DNA of 64,000 nt from Linyphia triangularis (Eukaryota > Arthropoda > Arachnida > Araneae > Linyphiidae): positions 102,255,523 to 102,319,522 of the forward strand of contig OZ021724.1 of assembly GCA_963978545.1 (NCBI GenBank), written 5' to 3'. Position numbers and translations under genes: made by a program. Within the stretch, counting starts at the first letter, position 1; each line of letters opens with the position of its first letter. Under the pieces are notes generated by a model. The model was not told where the DNA came from. It saw only the letters and a program-made list of their open reading frames with translations, and made no database searches. Shown here piece by piece: positions 34,136 to 45,180 of the stretch.

Positions 34136-34682
34136 TTCCCATATTTTTTTAAAAACGAGTGAAATTAGTACATATTTATGAAGAATTTCTTTTTGATTCC
34201 AAATATTTAAACAAAAGTTCTTTAAAAAAAAAATTAGTTATTTAAATATTAAGAAAAGAAAATGCCCCGAAACCGAGCCAAAACAAGTCCGATCAAAACA
34301 CTCAACAAAATCTGTGACGTCAAAGCTTCCTTCTGTTTCTATGGTTATCGTTAGGTTTCCGCCAGATTGTTGGCGTTGGTAGACCATTGCCATATACCGG
34401 ACAGGTTGGCGGGATTTGCGAGAAATTTGCAAAACTGGTTTCCGCTGCTGCATTTCGAGGCAAGATGTTTGGGAAGCTTTGGCGTCACATTCAATTCGAG
34501 CCGAATGAATCGTTTTCTCGCCAACGTCTAACAGGGGAACTTTTATTTCAAATGAAAAGAAAAGAAAAGAAAAGAAAAGAAAAAGCGCATTGAGCAGAAA
34601 TGTTCTGTTTATGGCCTTTTCGAAACATTTAGAATTGAATAATAATAATAATAAAAATAAAAAATGCTGGAATTGTCCATTG
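34136..34682 (-). mobile_element. MITE family C, copy 3 (reverse)
   Basis: CAATGAACAATTCCCATATT to the inverse GGAATTGTCCATTG, 547 bp, reversed relative to copies 1 and 2. Includes a short (AAAAG)n run at about 34555-34582. A 28-bp fragment of this family remains at 54478-54505. Confidence 0.82.
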
Positions 34683-35097
34683 CACAGTTTAGTGATAAGT
34701 GTTTAAACTGTTGATGTGTGGGAGTGATACTGCAAAATAAGCATTTTTGGAAGCTATTTTAGCTATATTATAATAGCTTTTGATTTGAAGTTGGCTAGAT
34801 ATTTTCAGTCCAAAATATACGGTATGTTGGCTTAAGACTATCTGGAATCAATACTATTTAAAATATCTACAATTTTTTTTTTTTTCCCTTTTTTTTTCCC
34901 CCTTTAGCTACTGAGGTAATGTAGAATGATCTTCAAAAAGTGACTTTAAAAAACAACAACATAATACTTAACATTTTCGAAGCCGTCGCTTAAACGACAA
35001 TAATTATAGCTGAACTATATATTTAAAATATTAGATCCCTTTCCTTATACATATTCATTACAATTTTTTCGATTAGGTACCATTAAAAAAGTTAATC

Positions 35098-35657
35098 GTG
35101 CCGTGGCAAAAATGACCGAAATTGGTCAAAAACCTACTTTTAATAAGTTGAACTAAATCAGATTGCCAAATGTGCCATAAATTGCCAAATAATGAGCATT
35201 TTTTTATTTGTTAACCCTCACTCTTTAATTTTCAATTAAGAAGGTTTGCAGACGATTCGGATGTGTGGCTATGGCTCACTTGCAACTTTCACAAATGAGC
35301 CAAATTGGCGATCAACATTACGTCACTGATGACGTAACTGATGTCGCCAATTTGGATTACTTTTAAAAGATACAAGTTTTCCGAGCCAGAGATCAGAAAT
35401 CGTTTGCGCTTTTTCTCATTGAAAATCAAAATGCAGTGGGTTTCCAGACAAAAAAGTTTGTTCTCTTTTTGGCAAGTTATGACATATTTGGCAATCGGAT
35501 TTTAGTTCAACTCATTCCAAGTCGATTTTTGATCAGTTCCGGCCATTTTTGCCACGGCAGACCAGTGGATTCGTAATCTACTCACTGTTCTCCAATTTCT
35601 ATAAAAAAATTCATAATGATATTCGATGATGTCCAAAAATTGCAGTCGCCTCTCGAA
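35098..35657. mobile_element. Foldback MITE family A, copy 5, left end missing
   Basis: Starts inside the left arm (TGCCGTGGCAAAAATGACC) and runs to TGCAGTCGCCTCTCGAA. Central TTACGTCACTGATGACGTAA is intact. Confidence 0.87.
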
Positions 35658-35740
35658 CGAGAACTATATCTTTAAGCGGAAGGATCCATCTTACAGCTTA
35701 TACTTAAGGTTCAAGTAATGTTTTCCCGAGTTGTAGCGCC

Positions 35741-35921
35741 GACCGAACGGTATAGTGGTTAGTATGAGAGCTTCTAGATCGCGAGGTTGCGGGTTCCGAG
35801 TCCCGTGTTAGGCACGGGTGTTTGTAAATGTATGTTGGCTTGTCTAATGACGAATGTTTCGGCGCATTATAGCCCTCGTGTTGCTGACTGCGCCAGATAA
35901 TCTGAATACAACCAACCAACC
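35741..35921 (+). mobile_element. tRNA-derived SINE-1
   Basis: GACCGAACGGTATAGTGG head, B box GGTTCCGAGTCCC, end CCAACCAACC. Duplication not clear. Confidence 0.88.
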
Positions 35922-36298
35922 TGAGGTGTAGCATCTATTGAGAGCGTCTGTGAAACCATGTCCCACTGTTGTACACAGAATAAAGTTGATATGAAAATCA
36001 AATTGTGTTTTAATTGAGAGAGTGTATACTTCTTTCTATTGACATTGTCAATACCAATACCAGTGCGACCAATTATTTCTTCCTTTATGTCAATAGTACT
36101 TATGCACAATTTCATGATAGTTTTGTTCACTGCAGGATCCAGGTGAACTTCAATGGCAGAAAAAAACCCCACCCTATTATTATCATTGACATCGCATACA
36201 AATTCCTTCAGAAAGGTCTTCCCAACATTGAAATGATAGAATGAATACAGCGGAATGTGTTCCTCATTTGCCTCAAGAGAAACTGCTGAATCCCTTTA

Positions 36299-36545
36299 CT
36301 ATACTAAACTTCAACTTAACTAGACATCACTTAGACGGTAGATCGTGACAGTGCTCATAGGTATTTAATCCATTGTGGCGGAGTGAAGACATAATTCTCG
36401 CCAAACCTTAGAGCCTTTTGCTCTCTGCAGGGTTGTGGTTTGGCGAACATTATGCTTTCACGCCGCCAAAATGGATTAAATTCCTATGAGCACTGTCACG
36501 ATCTACCGTCTAAGTGATGTCTAGTTAAGTTGAAGTTTAGTATAG
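36299..36545. mobile_element. 250-bp palindromic MITE (family E), opposite core orientation
   Basis: Same ends as the other copies, but the non-palindromic core (CTTAGAGCCTTTTGCTCTC) is inverted relative to 22154 and 47514, so it is inserted the other way round. Confidence 0.9.
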
Positions 36546-36547
36546 AT

Positions 36548-36843
36548 AGTGCAGCCCAATCGATTATTTTTGCAAAGGTTTTACAAGACACACGGACTGG
36601 GTTTCGGCACCCCCCCCCCCTAAATTTATCAGTTTTCTTTATTGACTAATCCGACGAAATGAAAATGAGCCTCATAGGTAAACCATGTCTTATCCGTTAA
36701 CTGGATAGTGCAGCTTAAGCGTTCATTTTTGCAGTGCTTTTACAAGACACACAGATGGGTTTTCAGTACCCCATATGTATCAATTTTGTTTGTTGACAAT
36801 ACCGACCAAATAAAAATGGGCCTCATAGGTAAAACCATCCTTT
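36548..36843 (+). repeat. Two tandem units of about 150 bp
   Basis: Both units contain TTTTACAAGACACACGGA-like, ATTGAC(T)AATCCGAC-like and GAGCCTCATAGGTAAA blocks; starts near 36548 and 36707. Confidence 0.7.
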
Positions 36844-37055
36844 GTTAAAATTTGAATCCACCTTGCACCAAAAATTGGTTCCCATTTAGCTGCAACCAAC
36901 ATATGGTGCTTAGTTTCACTATTAAATGGTGCTGTAAACCGTAACAGTGTAAACCTTAAGCACCATTAAATCATGAAACTAAGCACCACGTGTTGGTTGC
37001 AGCAAAAGGGGAAATAATTTTTGGTGCAAGGTGGATCAAAATTTGTAACAGTGTA
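36843..37055. mobile_element. 210-bp near-perfect foldback
   Basis: TTGTTAAAATTTGAATCCAC to its inverse near 37050. The arms (GCAACCAACATATGGTGCTT against AGCACCACGTGTTGGTTGC) pair over about 95 bp round a short loop near 36945. Probably a MITE. Confidence 0.75.
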
Positions 37056-37389
37056 TGTAACTGTCATCAAATTTACTTCTTTTATTCAATTTTCCATAGC
37101 GGTGCACATACTTGTCAACACAAAATGCCACTTTGTCTCAGTGTTCTGTCTCTAACTGTTTCGCAGTTACGTTATTTCAAAATTAGAGACTATGCATTTC
37201 ACCAAAAATTGAATCTCATGAAGAATAAACAAAACCCTTGACCTTCCTTGGAATGTTTTTTTACTTATAATATCAACACAGGGTGTTTATGACAGGCTGG
37301 ACACATTTTGATATTGAATAATTCCTAAAACAATGGAGACAAATTTAAATTGATAACACTAATGGTTAGATGGACTCAAACAGTTTTAT

Positions 37390-37620
37390 GATCCTTGTCA
37401 ATGGACTTCTACGTATGAGCCATTCGTCGCACGGATAATATCAAGACGGTAGTCAATTTCGAGAGCCAGGTACATGCAAGCACGTAGGCATCCATAGAGG
37501 TTATTGCAGCTGTAATCGTGGTCATTAAGTCATTCGACACTTTCTTCCTTTAAACGATGTCTTTTACGAATCCCCAAAGGAAAAAGTCCAGTGGCGTTAT
37601 ATCACGTGATCTGGGTGGCC
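37390..37620 (-). pseudogene. Tc1/mariner transposase C-terminal remnant
   Basis: Reading the minus strand gives PPRSRDITPLDFFLWGFVKD followed after frame disruptions by a helix with AAITSMDAYVLACTWLS and VLILSVRRMAHT. The PPRSPD.TP.DFFLWG motif is characteristic. Stops and the missing N-terminal two-thirds make it non-functional. Confidence 0.75.
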
Positions 37621-37811
37621 AAGAGGGAACAACATACAATTAATAACGAGCTCAGGCGATATTCAAAAAAGAAACGAGAAAAACATAAAATTAATAACAC
37701 GGACAGACGATACTAAAGAAAAAAAAAATGATATTCAAACGGGAAAAGGAAATTTTCTATGGCAACACTCACTATAAATAAAAATATATGGGTAATTCTA
37801 TGTATAAATGC

Positions 37812-38294
37812 AAAAATGCTTAAAGAAACTACAGAAAGGTGGAAACAAACCACCGATCAAAAACATGCGAGGCTTATGATCCAAGAACCTTCCATGAAAC
37901 TATCATCTCAGATCCTGCGTCTTAGCAGGGATAAGGTGAGAGTGATAGTTGGATTTCTTACAGGCCACTATCACCTAAGAAAACACCTTCATAGAATGGG
38001 AATATTTAAAGAAGAACCTTTATGTAGGAAGTGCAATATGGTAGAGGAAACAGCCCACCATATACTTTTTGAATGTGAAGCTCTTCTTCACATTAGGCAC
38101 TCAAGCTTAGGTCTTGGAACAGAACTTGATACAATCCACGTGGAACCTGTCAAAAGCCTTTTGACCTTTCTTAAGGAATCTGGTTTTCTTTGACAGGGGG
38201 TCGTAAAATAAAGGGGTTGGTGCAATATTCCCTAGTGGAATCAGCACCTAGGCTCAACTGACCTCCCCATTCACTATGACTATGACTATGACTA
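37812..38294 (+). mobile_element. 5'-truncated LINE (I/R1-like 3' end) with 13-bp duplication
   Basis: Flanked by TATGTATAAATGC at 37799-37811 and 38295-38307. Ends in a (TGACTA)n tail, as some LINEs have instead of poly(A). Frame 37813-38193 encodes KLSSQILRLSRDKVRVIVGF, LTGHYHLRKHLHRMG and CRKCNMVEETAHHILFECEA: the end of a LINE RNase H domain and a CCHC-type knuckle. It is read in frame from the host element, making a spurious longer ORF from 37759. Confidence 0.9.
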
Positions 38295-38409
38295 TATGTA
38301 TAAATGCCATAAGTTTGTTTATAACTTCGTTATTTTATGAATTATTCAACATCAAAATGTGTTCAACCTTTTATAGTCATCCTGTACATTAAAACCAATA
38401 CAAATATAC

Positions 38410-38613
38410 CTCTGCATTGTCCAGCCAGTCCAGAGAGTCCGTAGAATCCAGGTCCGCATGCGCAAATGTACATCCCAGTCTGCAGTGCGCATGAGCATTG
38501 GGCAGAGTGGTCGCAGCAACCCGGATCGTCGGGCTCACCCCTGTACGGACTGTCGCACTGGTGGTCGCAGTTAGGAGTAGATGCTTCAGCCGACCATCTG
38601 GTCTCGTGAGAAT
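38410..38613 (-). CDS. SVEP1: SVEP1-like exon: EGF-like cysteine-rich module
   Basis: 204 bp, acceptor TAATTTCAG|AT at 38613, donor GCAGAG|GTATAT at 38410, phase 1 in and 1 out. It encodes a linker then about 50 residues with nine cysteines, including NCDHQCDSPYRG, GCCDHSAQCSC and YICACGPGFYG. This is the laminin/EGF-like C-x-C...GF/YxG fold which in SVEP1 follows the vWA domain directly (CS.LC...CC...C.CG). Unusually, recognisable transposons flank it 25 bp below and 29 bp above. Confidence 0.88.
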
Positions 38614-38642
38614 CTGAAATTAGAAGCAAAGACAAAGTAATA

Positions 38643-39300
38643 GACTGAGAGGCGACTGCAATTTTTGGACCCCCTCGTACATCATTCTGAATTTTTGATA
38701 GAAATTAAAGAAAAGTGAGTAGATTACGAATCCACTGGTCTGCCGTGCCAAAAATGGCCGAAACTGGTCAAAAATCGACTTTTAATAAGTTGAACTAAAT
38801 CCAATTGCCAAATGCGCCATAACTTGCTAAATAATGAACTTTTTTTTTTATTTGGTAACCCTCACTCTTTTTATTTTCAATTAAGAAGGATGCAGACGAT
38901 TCAGATATCTGGCGACGGTCTACTTGCATCTATTAAAAGAGAGCCAAGTTAGCAATAAACATTACGTCACTGATGACGTAACTAATGTCGCCAATTTGGC
39001 CTACTTTTAAAAAATACAAGTTTTCCGAGCCAGAGATCAGAAATCGGTTGCACTTTTTCTCATTGAAAATCAAAATACAGTGGTTGCCAGACGAAAAAGT
39101 TTTTTCTCTTTTTGGCAAGTTATGACATATTTGGCAATCGGATATTAGTTCAACGCATTCCAAGTCGATTTTTGACCAGTATCGGCCATTTTTGCCACGG
39201 CAGACCAGTGGATTCGTCATCTACTAACTTTTTTCCAATTTCTATGAAAAATTCAGAATGATGTTCGATGGGGTCCAAAAATTACAGTCGCCTCTAGGAC
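38643..39300. mobile_element. Foldback MITE family A, copy 6
   Basis: TA|GACTGAGAGGCGACTGC to CGCCTCTAGGAC|TA, 658 bp, central TTACGTCACTGATGACGTAA. Begins 29 bp above the acceptor of the EGF-like exon. Confidence 0.9.
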
Positions 39301-39699
39301 TATAATGAATAACACATTTTAGTTTGAGAAATACCTGTGCATAGAGTCATATGATGAGCTTATGTTCCAAGTGGACCAGATCCATTAACTTAGTAATATT
39401 TGAAAGAAAGGATAGTTAGATGTCAAAAGTACTTTCCTAGACATATCTCCAGGTTGTGTGTGTAGTAAAATATTGTGACATTTGAAAGTTATTTTTTTTT
39501 TAAATCTATTTGCTCTCAAGTGTATACGTTTATCTTCTCAGTTATTATAAATTCATTATGTGTTTTGAAATGATAGCAAAATAAATATTTTTTACTGCAG
39601 TAAATTTTCTAATGATCAATATTAAATATATGCACTTACAAATAATGCTCCCGCAGAGAATATTCATCAGAGATTTAGGATCATATACCATTTAACTCA

Positions 39700-40310
39700 A
39701 ATCTGCATCTTCAGCTATAACTGCCTGGCAGCCAACTACACTGAACGTTGGCGACACAGCAATCGCCACAAAATTGTGTAACACCCAATTTTCTGTCAAA
39801 TGACTTAATGACAAGGTATCTGACAACGAGGCCTAGTGCCGGAGATGGAAAGTGGTCATCAACACTTTTAAATCTAAGATACTAATCATCGATGCCAAGG
39901 AAAAAACTAAATATATCAAATCGAAGGTTCACTTATTTTGAAGAGAACACCCCCAACAGTTGAATTATCAAAATACTTAGAGTTCACCATCAACAACCAT
40001 CTATATTGGGAAGACCCACTTAAATAAAGTTACTGGCAATGCAGCTAGTGCACATTTTGAGACCCTTGTTGGACCGTAGATCGAAACCTAGCCCTTGGTT
40101 CGACAAGTTCAAAAGAAAGCCTTTCCTTTCTTATGCTTCTCCCTCCAACCTGGAAGAAAACCACATAGACCGATATCAGGAAATTGCATCCTCAAAGAAA
40201 TGGTTGATGCTACCTGTTACACATCAGAAGCACCTGATCCACCGATATATCAAAATAGACACTATTAAACATTATCTGGCTAAACTGAATAAACAATCGG
40301 AAGTCTAAAT
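39700..40310 (+). pseudogene. Jockey-like LINE reverse transcriptase, C-terminal remnant
   Basis: Scattered frames: VELSKYLEFTINNHLYWED near 39960-40015 corresponds to the KYLGV.LD..L.W..H motif after the RT catalytic core. The frame 40039-40308 has HILRPLLDRRSKPSP, FLSYASPSNLEENHIDRYQE and LIHRYIKIDTIKHY, matching the thumb region (RPLL.RRS.LS, YASP.W, I.R.Q, HR.L.I.TI) of Jockey-clade ORF2. Frameshifts and a missing segment show that it is dead. Confidence 0.75.
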
Positions 40311-40454
40311 TAGATAACTCCATTGTTGATGAGAGCCTCAACTACAATGTTCAAAAGGAAGACATTAATACCAGACCGTACGCAGCATTTTACTCCTCAT
40401 ATGCCGTATTTACCATATCAAACCAAACCTAAGCACCTCTTAATTTTGGAGACG

Positions 40455-40890
40455 GAACATTTTGAAGAACTAAATTCTTTTGAACATTTTGAAGAACTAA
40501 ATTCTTTTGAACATTTTGAAGAACTAAATTCTTTTGAACATTTTGAAGAACTAAATTCTTTTGAACATTTTGAAGAACTAAATTCTTTTGAACATTTTGA
40601 AGAACTAAATTCGTTTGAACATTTTGAAGAACTAAATTCTTTTGAACATTTTGAAGAACTAAATTCTTTTGAACATTTTGAAGAACTAAATTCTTTTGAA
40701 CATTTTGAAGAACTAAATTCTTTTGAACATTTTGAAGAACTAAATTCGTTTGAACATTTTGAAGAACTAAATTCGTTTGAACATTTTGAAGAACTAAATT
40801 CTTTTGAACATTTTGAAGAACTAAATTCTTTTGAACATTTTGAAGAACTAAATTCTTTTGAAGATTTTGAAGAACTTATAACTTTTGAAT
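40455..40890 (+). repeat. 27-bp minisatellite, about 15 units
   Basis: GAACATTTTGAAGAACTAAA plus TTCTTTT per unit, almost perfect. As 27 is a multiple of three, a plus-strand ORF (40323-40892) reads E-H-F-E-E-L-N-S-F repeatedly. Three units have TTCG for TTCT, which is silent; the last unit is degenerate. Sits just after the Jockey remnant. Confidence 0.95.
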
Positions 40891-41029
40891 GACTAATTTC
40901 ATATGAAGTGGTAGAATATCAAATAGGTCGGTACAGTATCAAGAAAAAAAAATCCGATCGAGGGCTATATTTTCGGTTCTAATTATCGTAGAATCTTGAG
41001 GTTAGCACTAAAATGTTTTGTTTACAATT

Positions 41030-41930
41030 TTCTATATACCTAGTGTAAAATTGCTTTCTTAGGGAGCTGTATACTAGGTAAATTTAACTGTATCTTTAAA
41101 AACTTAAAAACGAACCACTACTTTTTATGTTTTCATTCGATTTAAAATAGTTTGTTTACCCTAGATATCAAATTTCAGTTCATTTTACACGTCGTTAATA
41201 AGCAAAAATGTTTTGGCCGATCTTGTGGGCAAATTTCTTTAAAGCAGAGAAGAAGGAAACGTTTTGCGTGCTTGAAGACGTAATCTATTACACGTTCCCT
41301 TAAAGTTAGCTTTTTTGCACTTTTGCTAAAATATTGAGAACCAAAAGTCATATTGGAATGCAAAAATTCTGGAGGAATTTTCGACTGTGATTATTCTAAT
41401 GCGGAAAAAACAAAACAAAAAAAAACGTGTTTCTATTTAAAAAAATAAATTAAAACTTGTTTTATTAATTAATAATTGCATATTATTTATATTTGGTCTT
41501 TAAACTTATCATTTGAAACAAAAATTGCAAAAATATATGAACTATTTTAAGAGTTTATGTCTAAAACAACAAATTTTCTTTTTAACATTAATTCGTCATT
41601 TTTTTTTACATCATTGAAATTACTAACCACTCATTGGAAAATTATGAAATTTGGTATTTAGACGGGTTTTTGGATTCTGCATCTAAATATGGTATAATAT
41701 TATAGGGTTGCTGTTGAACTTTTTAAAGTTTGGTTTAGTTTTAATATATAGATGAACCCTCATGATAAAAAAAAATTATATACAATTAATAAAGACTTTC
41801 CACGGTTTACAACGGTACTTGTCTTTTGTTATTTCATAAATTACTATACAAGATATAGCAATCGTTCGTAATTTTTTTTTTTTTTTTGGCGTACTATACC
41901 AAGGTAAATTCTATATATAGATCTGTTCAA
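41030..41930. repeat. Repeat family G, uninterrupted copy
   Basis: Same block order as 22490-24330 without the Helitron: reads CATCTAAATATGGTATAATA across the insertion point (about 41680-41700). Confidence 0.7.
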
Positions 41931-43381
41931 AAATCTGATTGAGAGAAATAATTTATGCCTGAGACGTCTTGGATAATAATTGTCACGTACTTGTGGATGG
42001 GTGCACTTTTTTCACATTTACTCTAATTTCTAACATACTTTAGATGTAGAAAGTTGTTTGTTTTAGATATAGTGGAACACTCGTGACATGATTAGCCAGG
42101 GCTTTTGTCCAATGACCAGAAGAACATTGATTGAGTTATACTAGCTCCCGTAATACTGGCGTCAAGAATTAATGCAGGGCAAGTTAAATAATCTCATTAA
42201 TGGGGCATAGATGTGGAGGGAGAGGTTAAGTGCCCATGACTCTTCTTTTGAGCAATTTCAAAATTACTAGTCGAGAGGTTGTTACAATAGTACGATACAG
42301 TTTGGCCCATGTATAACTATTGCGCAAGCTAGACATAGTGGAGCCATTCATAATAATTAAGTCGTAATTGTGTAATTATGTACCTTTTTCTTGGAAATAT
42401 GCCTTTGTGGTTTTGCATTAAGTGAAGTATATCCACATATTTACAAGAAGATATTATGTCTAAGAAATAAAATGATGAATAACATCATTAAAAATAATGA
42501 AGGAAAAAAGATAATATTTTAAGTTTATCATGAGTTGAATATTTGCCCATATTTCCTCTCTCCCCTTACTGTATATGACAGTTATGCTGGGCACTACTGA
42601 TCAAAATAATGAAATAATGAGGAATATAATGAATATATTAATAGATAAAGTGCACTTGAGTTAAGCGTTATTCCATAATGACCCTTAGGAGCAATTATTT
42701 TTCTAACCAAACTGCACGACCTTCTCAGAAGCGTGAAAGCTTTTTTTTTTGTATAGGTACGAGGAACAATTTTTATTAAAAAGTACATGAACAACATAAA
42801 ATTTCTTACACAATAGCAAGGAATCCCGATTGTCAACCTCAGAAGGTATGGAGGAAGGGTAGGTAAGACAGCAAATATATGTCATGTATTCCCATCGGAA
42901 CTTTCGACTTTTGCTTTAGTATTTTCCAGAATTAGCACGAAACGCCTTTTATCTGGTCTGGTCTAGCTTAAACCGGCCTTGACCGGTTCATTGGCGATCA
43001 CCCATCTATAAAAACCACAGTTTTCTGTTCGACTACGGCTTTTTTTATATATCATTTAAATATTCACGCTAGCCAATCGTCAAAAAGGCTCCTCCCTTCT
43101 CTCGTGTCTGGAAATAAACTCTTATTTCAATTCGACCACGACTTGCTTCTTATGACGGTCAACACCCATTGTACCGTTATGTATATTTTACCTTGTAAAA
43201 AAAAAAAAGAAAAGGAAAACCTAAAGCAGTGACAAAACTCTTCCGAGGAAAACCATTAGAAAGCACAATATAATTACAAGGATGACATGATAATAATATG
43301 CAGAACTTAAAAACAAAATACAGCCCTAAAATTGTGCACATGAATGCATACAATTAAAATTACTGCTTGCAATTTAAATAT
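41931..43381. other. Intron stretch; possible LTR remnant at 42890-43165
   Basis: Mostly unclassified. Around 42950-43165 a TATAAA, an AATAAA and a terminal GACGGTCAACA resemble an LTR, but I found no duplication or second copy. Confidence 0.35.
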
Positions 43382-43861
43382 TGTTGCTTGGACGGGTTCG
43401 AAAGATTTGAAGCCAAAGCAGATCAAAACTTGCAGAAATTTATTCCAATATAACTCTTCACAGAGTCTCTTACAACTCCAGAACTTCTCGTTCTAGTAGA
43501 CTCAATACAGCTCTATACACAACAATAGAGCACAAAACAGCAGTTAAAAACTTGACAAAACAACTGCTAAAATCTCTGCAAAAGACACAGTTCGCTTTGG
43601 AACTACTCTGAATGCTCACTGAGACTCAGTATCTCAACTCAGTAATTCCAGTCAACTCACTGACTCAACTCAGTCAACTAACTGACAAACATGAGTCAAC
43701 TACTACTCCCCGCTCACTAGGCCGGTCTTATATAGGGGAGGTGAAGATTCTTGAAACTTCTAGAGGTAGACATTTGGAGAACTTTCCAGATCGTAGTCGA
43801 AAAGTCATATTTACAAAATTAACAATACGAAATATTTACAAATATACAAAAATGTGTAACA
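43382..43861 (-). mobile_element. Solo LTR 4 (480 bp), 4-bp duplication ATAT
   Basis: TGTTGCTTGGACGGGTTCG to TGTGTAACA between ATAT at 43378-43381 and 43862-43865. Same family as 30548-31250, reversed. On the minus strand, the gene's sense, it has TATATAAG and AATAAA. It lies 46 bp past the donor of the vWA exon at 43912. Confidence 0.88.
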
Positions 43862-43911
43862 ATATTGAAATCAGCCGTACAATGATATACACATAGTAAG
43901 ATACAACCTAC

Positions 43912-44125
43912 CTCCTCGTATTCTCCTTATGAGATTTTTGAAATCATAGAATTCTGTGCAACTGTATACATGCTGTTCGCTGGTGGCCAAACGCAACAAA
44001 CTTTCTTTAAGAAACCTTCCGATACCGAAACAGAAGATTTCGACATCCATTGCCTTTAGTCTATCAGAAAATATTAGCGGATCGCCACCTAAGGTGGCCA
44101 GTCCATCGCTGATGAAGACGAGAAC
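43912..44125 (-). CDS. SVEP1: SVEP1-like exon: C-terminal half of vWA domain
   Basis: 214 bp, acceptor TTTTGCAG|GTT at 44125 and donor GAGGAG|GTAGGT at 43912. It starts in phase 0, as the 61362-61519 exon requires. It opens with VLVFISDGLATLGGDP, the vWA strand with the MIDAS aspartate (SDG), followed by VEIFCFGIG, another core strand, then LLRLATSEQHVY and a final helix FKNLIRRIRGG. The pattern of SDG, GGDP and VEIF.FGI matches the SVEP1 vWA domain closely. It ends in phase 1. A solo LTR ends 46 bp past the donor side. Confidence 0.9.
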
Positions 44126-44175
44126 CTGCAAAAGATATTTCAACAATGAGGGTTTCGCCTAATGTTTGTTTTTAG

Positions 44176-44682
44176 GGACTATCGATATGTCCCTGACTTA
44201 TGGGGAGTTTGTACCCCCTATACCGATAATGTTAATTTGGTATATTTCACGTACATTTTTCTCAGAAAGTAATCGACATAGAAGCCTGATTTTTTTCAGT
44301 GCATTTAGCGGACACTAGTTATTGTATTGAAGTTAGCTTTTCATTTTAATTTATTTACTTTTTTTTAATGAATTTTCGTAAAGTCACTCAAATTTGTTAA
44401 AAATTATAAGTTATTATTTTGTTTCGAAATAAGCCAAAACAAAAAATATTTTTAAAATAACAACAAAATCTCACTTTAGTATATTGATATACATAAAAGG
44501 AATAAATGGTAAAAATTTTAGGAAGATGGCTTGTGCAGTTTCTGAGAAAAAGGTATATGAATAATGAAAAATGTAGTTTGGAGAAAAACGCATTTTAAAG
44601 AAAACTTTACTTACATTAATTGTTATCAATTTTATCTTTAAAAAATTATTAAAAATTCTTCTAGTTGGGGTATTATTACAAA
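44176..44682. other. Possible further TTAA-type element remnant
   Basis: TTTA|GGGACTATCGATATGTCCC start and the shared core GAGAAAAACGCATTTTAAAG at 44581-44600 resemble the 720-bp family, but I could not find the other end. Confidence 0.35.
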
Positions 44683-45180
44683 CTAGGGGGCACCGCCCCC
44701 TACTCGCTTATGCTCACCAACCTATGCAATGATTTCTATGCAATCCCTTTGGTTCGCGAAGCGAACCATGCTCGCTTCGCTCTCTTTAAAGTGAGGCAGT
44801 TAAAATATGGAATAGCAAAAAGCTATTTTAGCTACATAATCAAGAAAATTCATGAAAAGGGATATTTTGACATGAAATTGAAACGGTGCCTCATGGCGGC
44901 TTTTTTAAAATTGACGATTTGGTGGCAAATGTGCTAACTCGTCGACTTGGTTTCATGGCAAACCTAGTGACCATTTGGATTTGGCAACACGGCGTTTTGA
45001 CGCCATTTTGGATTTGGGGACACAGTCTTTTGACATCTTTTCAATTTGGAAACTTTTTTTAAAAGTCACCAAGAGGCACAGTGCAGTAAATCATAAACTG
45101 AATGAATATATTGCTATACAAAGTTTTTTTTTTCATTCCGGTTTATCCGGAATGCTGCCCTCATTCATTGTTCTGTGAAT
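44683..45180 (-). mobile_element. Helitron-like remnant (3' end clear)
   Basis: On the minus strand it ends GGGGGCGGTGCCCCCTAG before host T: a perfect GC hairpin and CTAG terminus. GCGAGTAGGGGGC just inside is shared with 9829-10356. The 5' end could not be placed; the right limit is approximate. Confidence 0.6.

Larger units (their letters stand above)
37279..38384 (-). mobile_element. Tc1/mariner-type element, decayed, with LINE insert
   Basis: TIRs CAGGGTGTTTATGACAGGCT and, inverted, CAGGATGACTATAAAAGGTT; TA follows the right end. Minus-strand remains of the transposase C-terminus near 37390-37620 include a PPRSRDITPLDFFLWG stretch, the block that carries the last catalytic acidic residue in many Tc1/mariner enzymes. 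The right end region matches 63822-64000 in reverse. A LINE fragment splits it at 37812-38294. Confidence 0.8.

Noticed and set aside
8388..35921. tRNA genes suggested by good A- and B-box spacing
   Set aside because: Every case continues into a shared non-tRNA body, lacks an intact acceptor stem and several have target duplications, so they are SINEs.
37759..38193. A 144-codon gene with zinc-knuckle-like cysteines
   Set aside because: It is a fusion of mariner-type flank and LINE end across a documented target duplication.
42890..43165. Further solo LTR
   Set aside because: TATA and AATAAA are present, but no 4-6 bp duplication or second copy was found.
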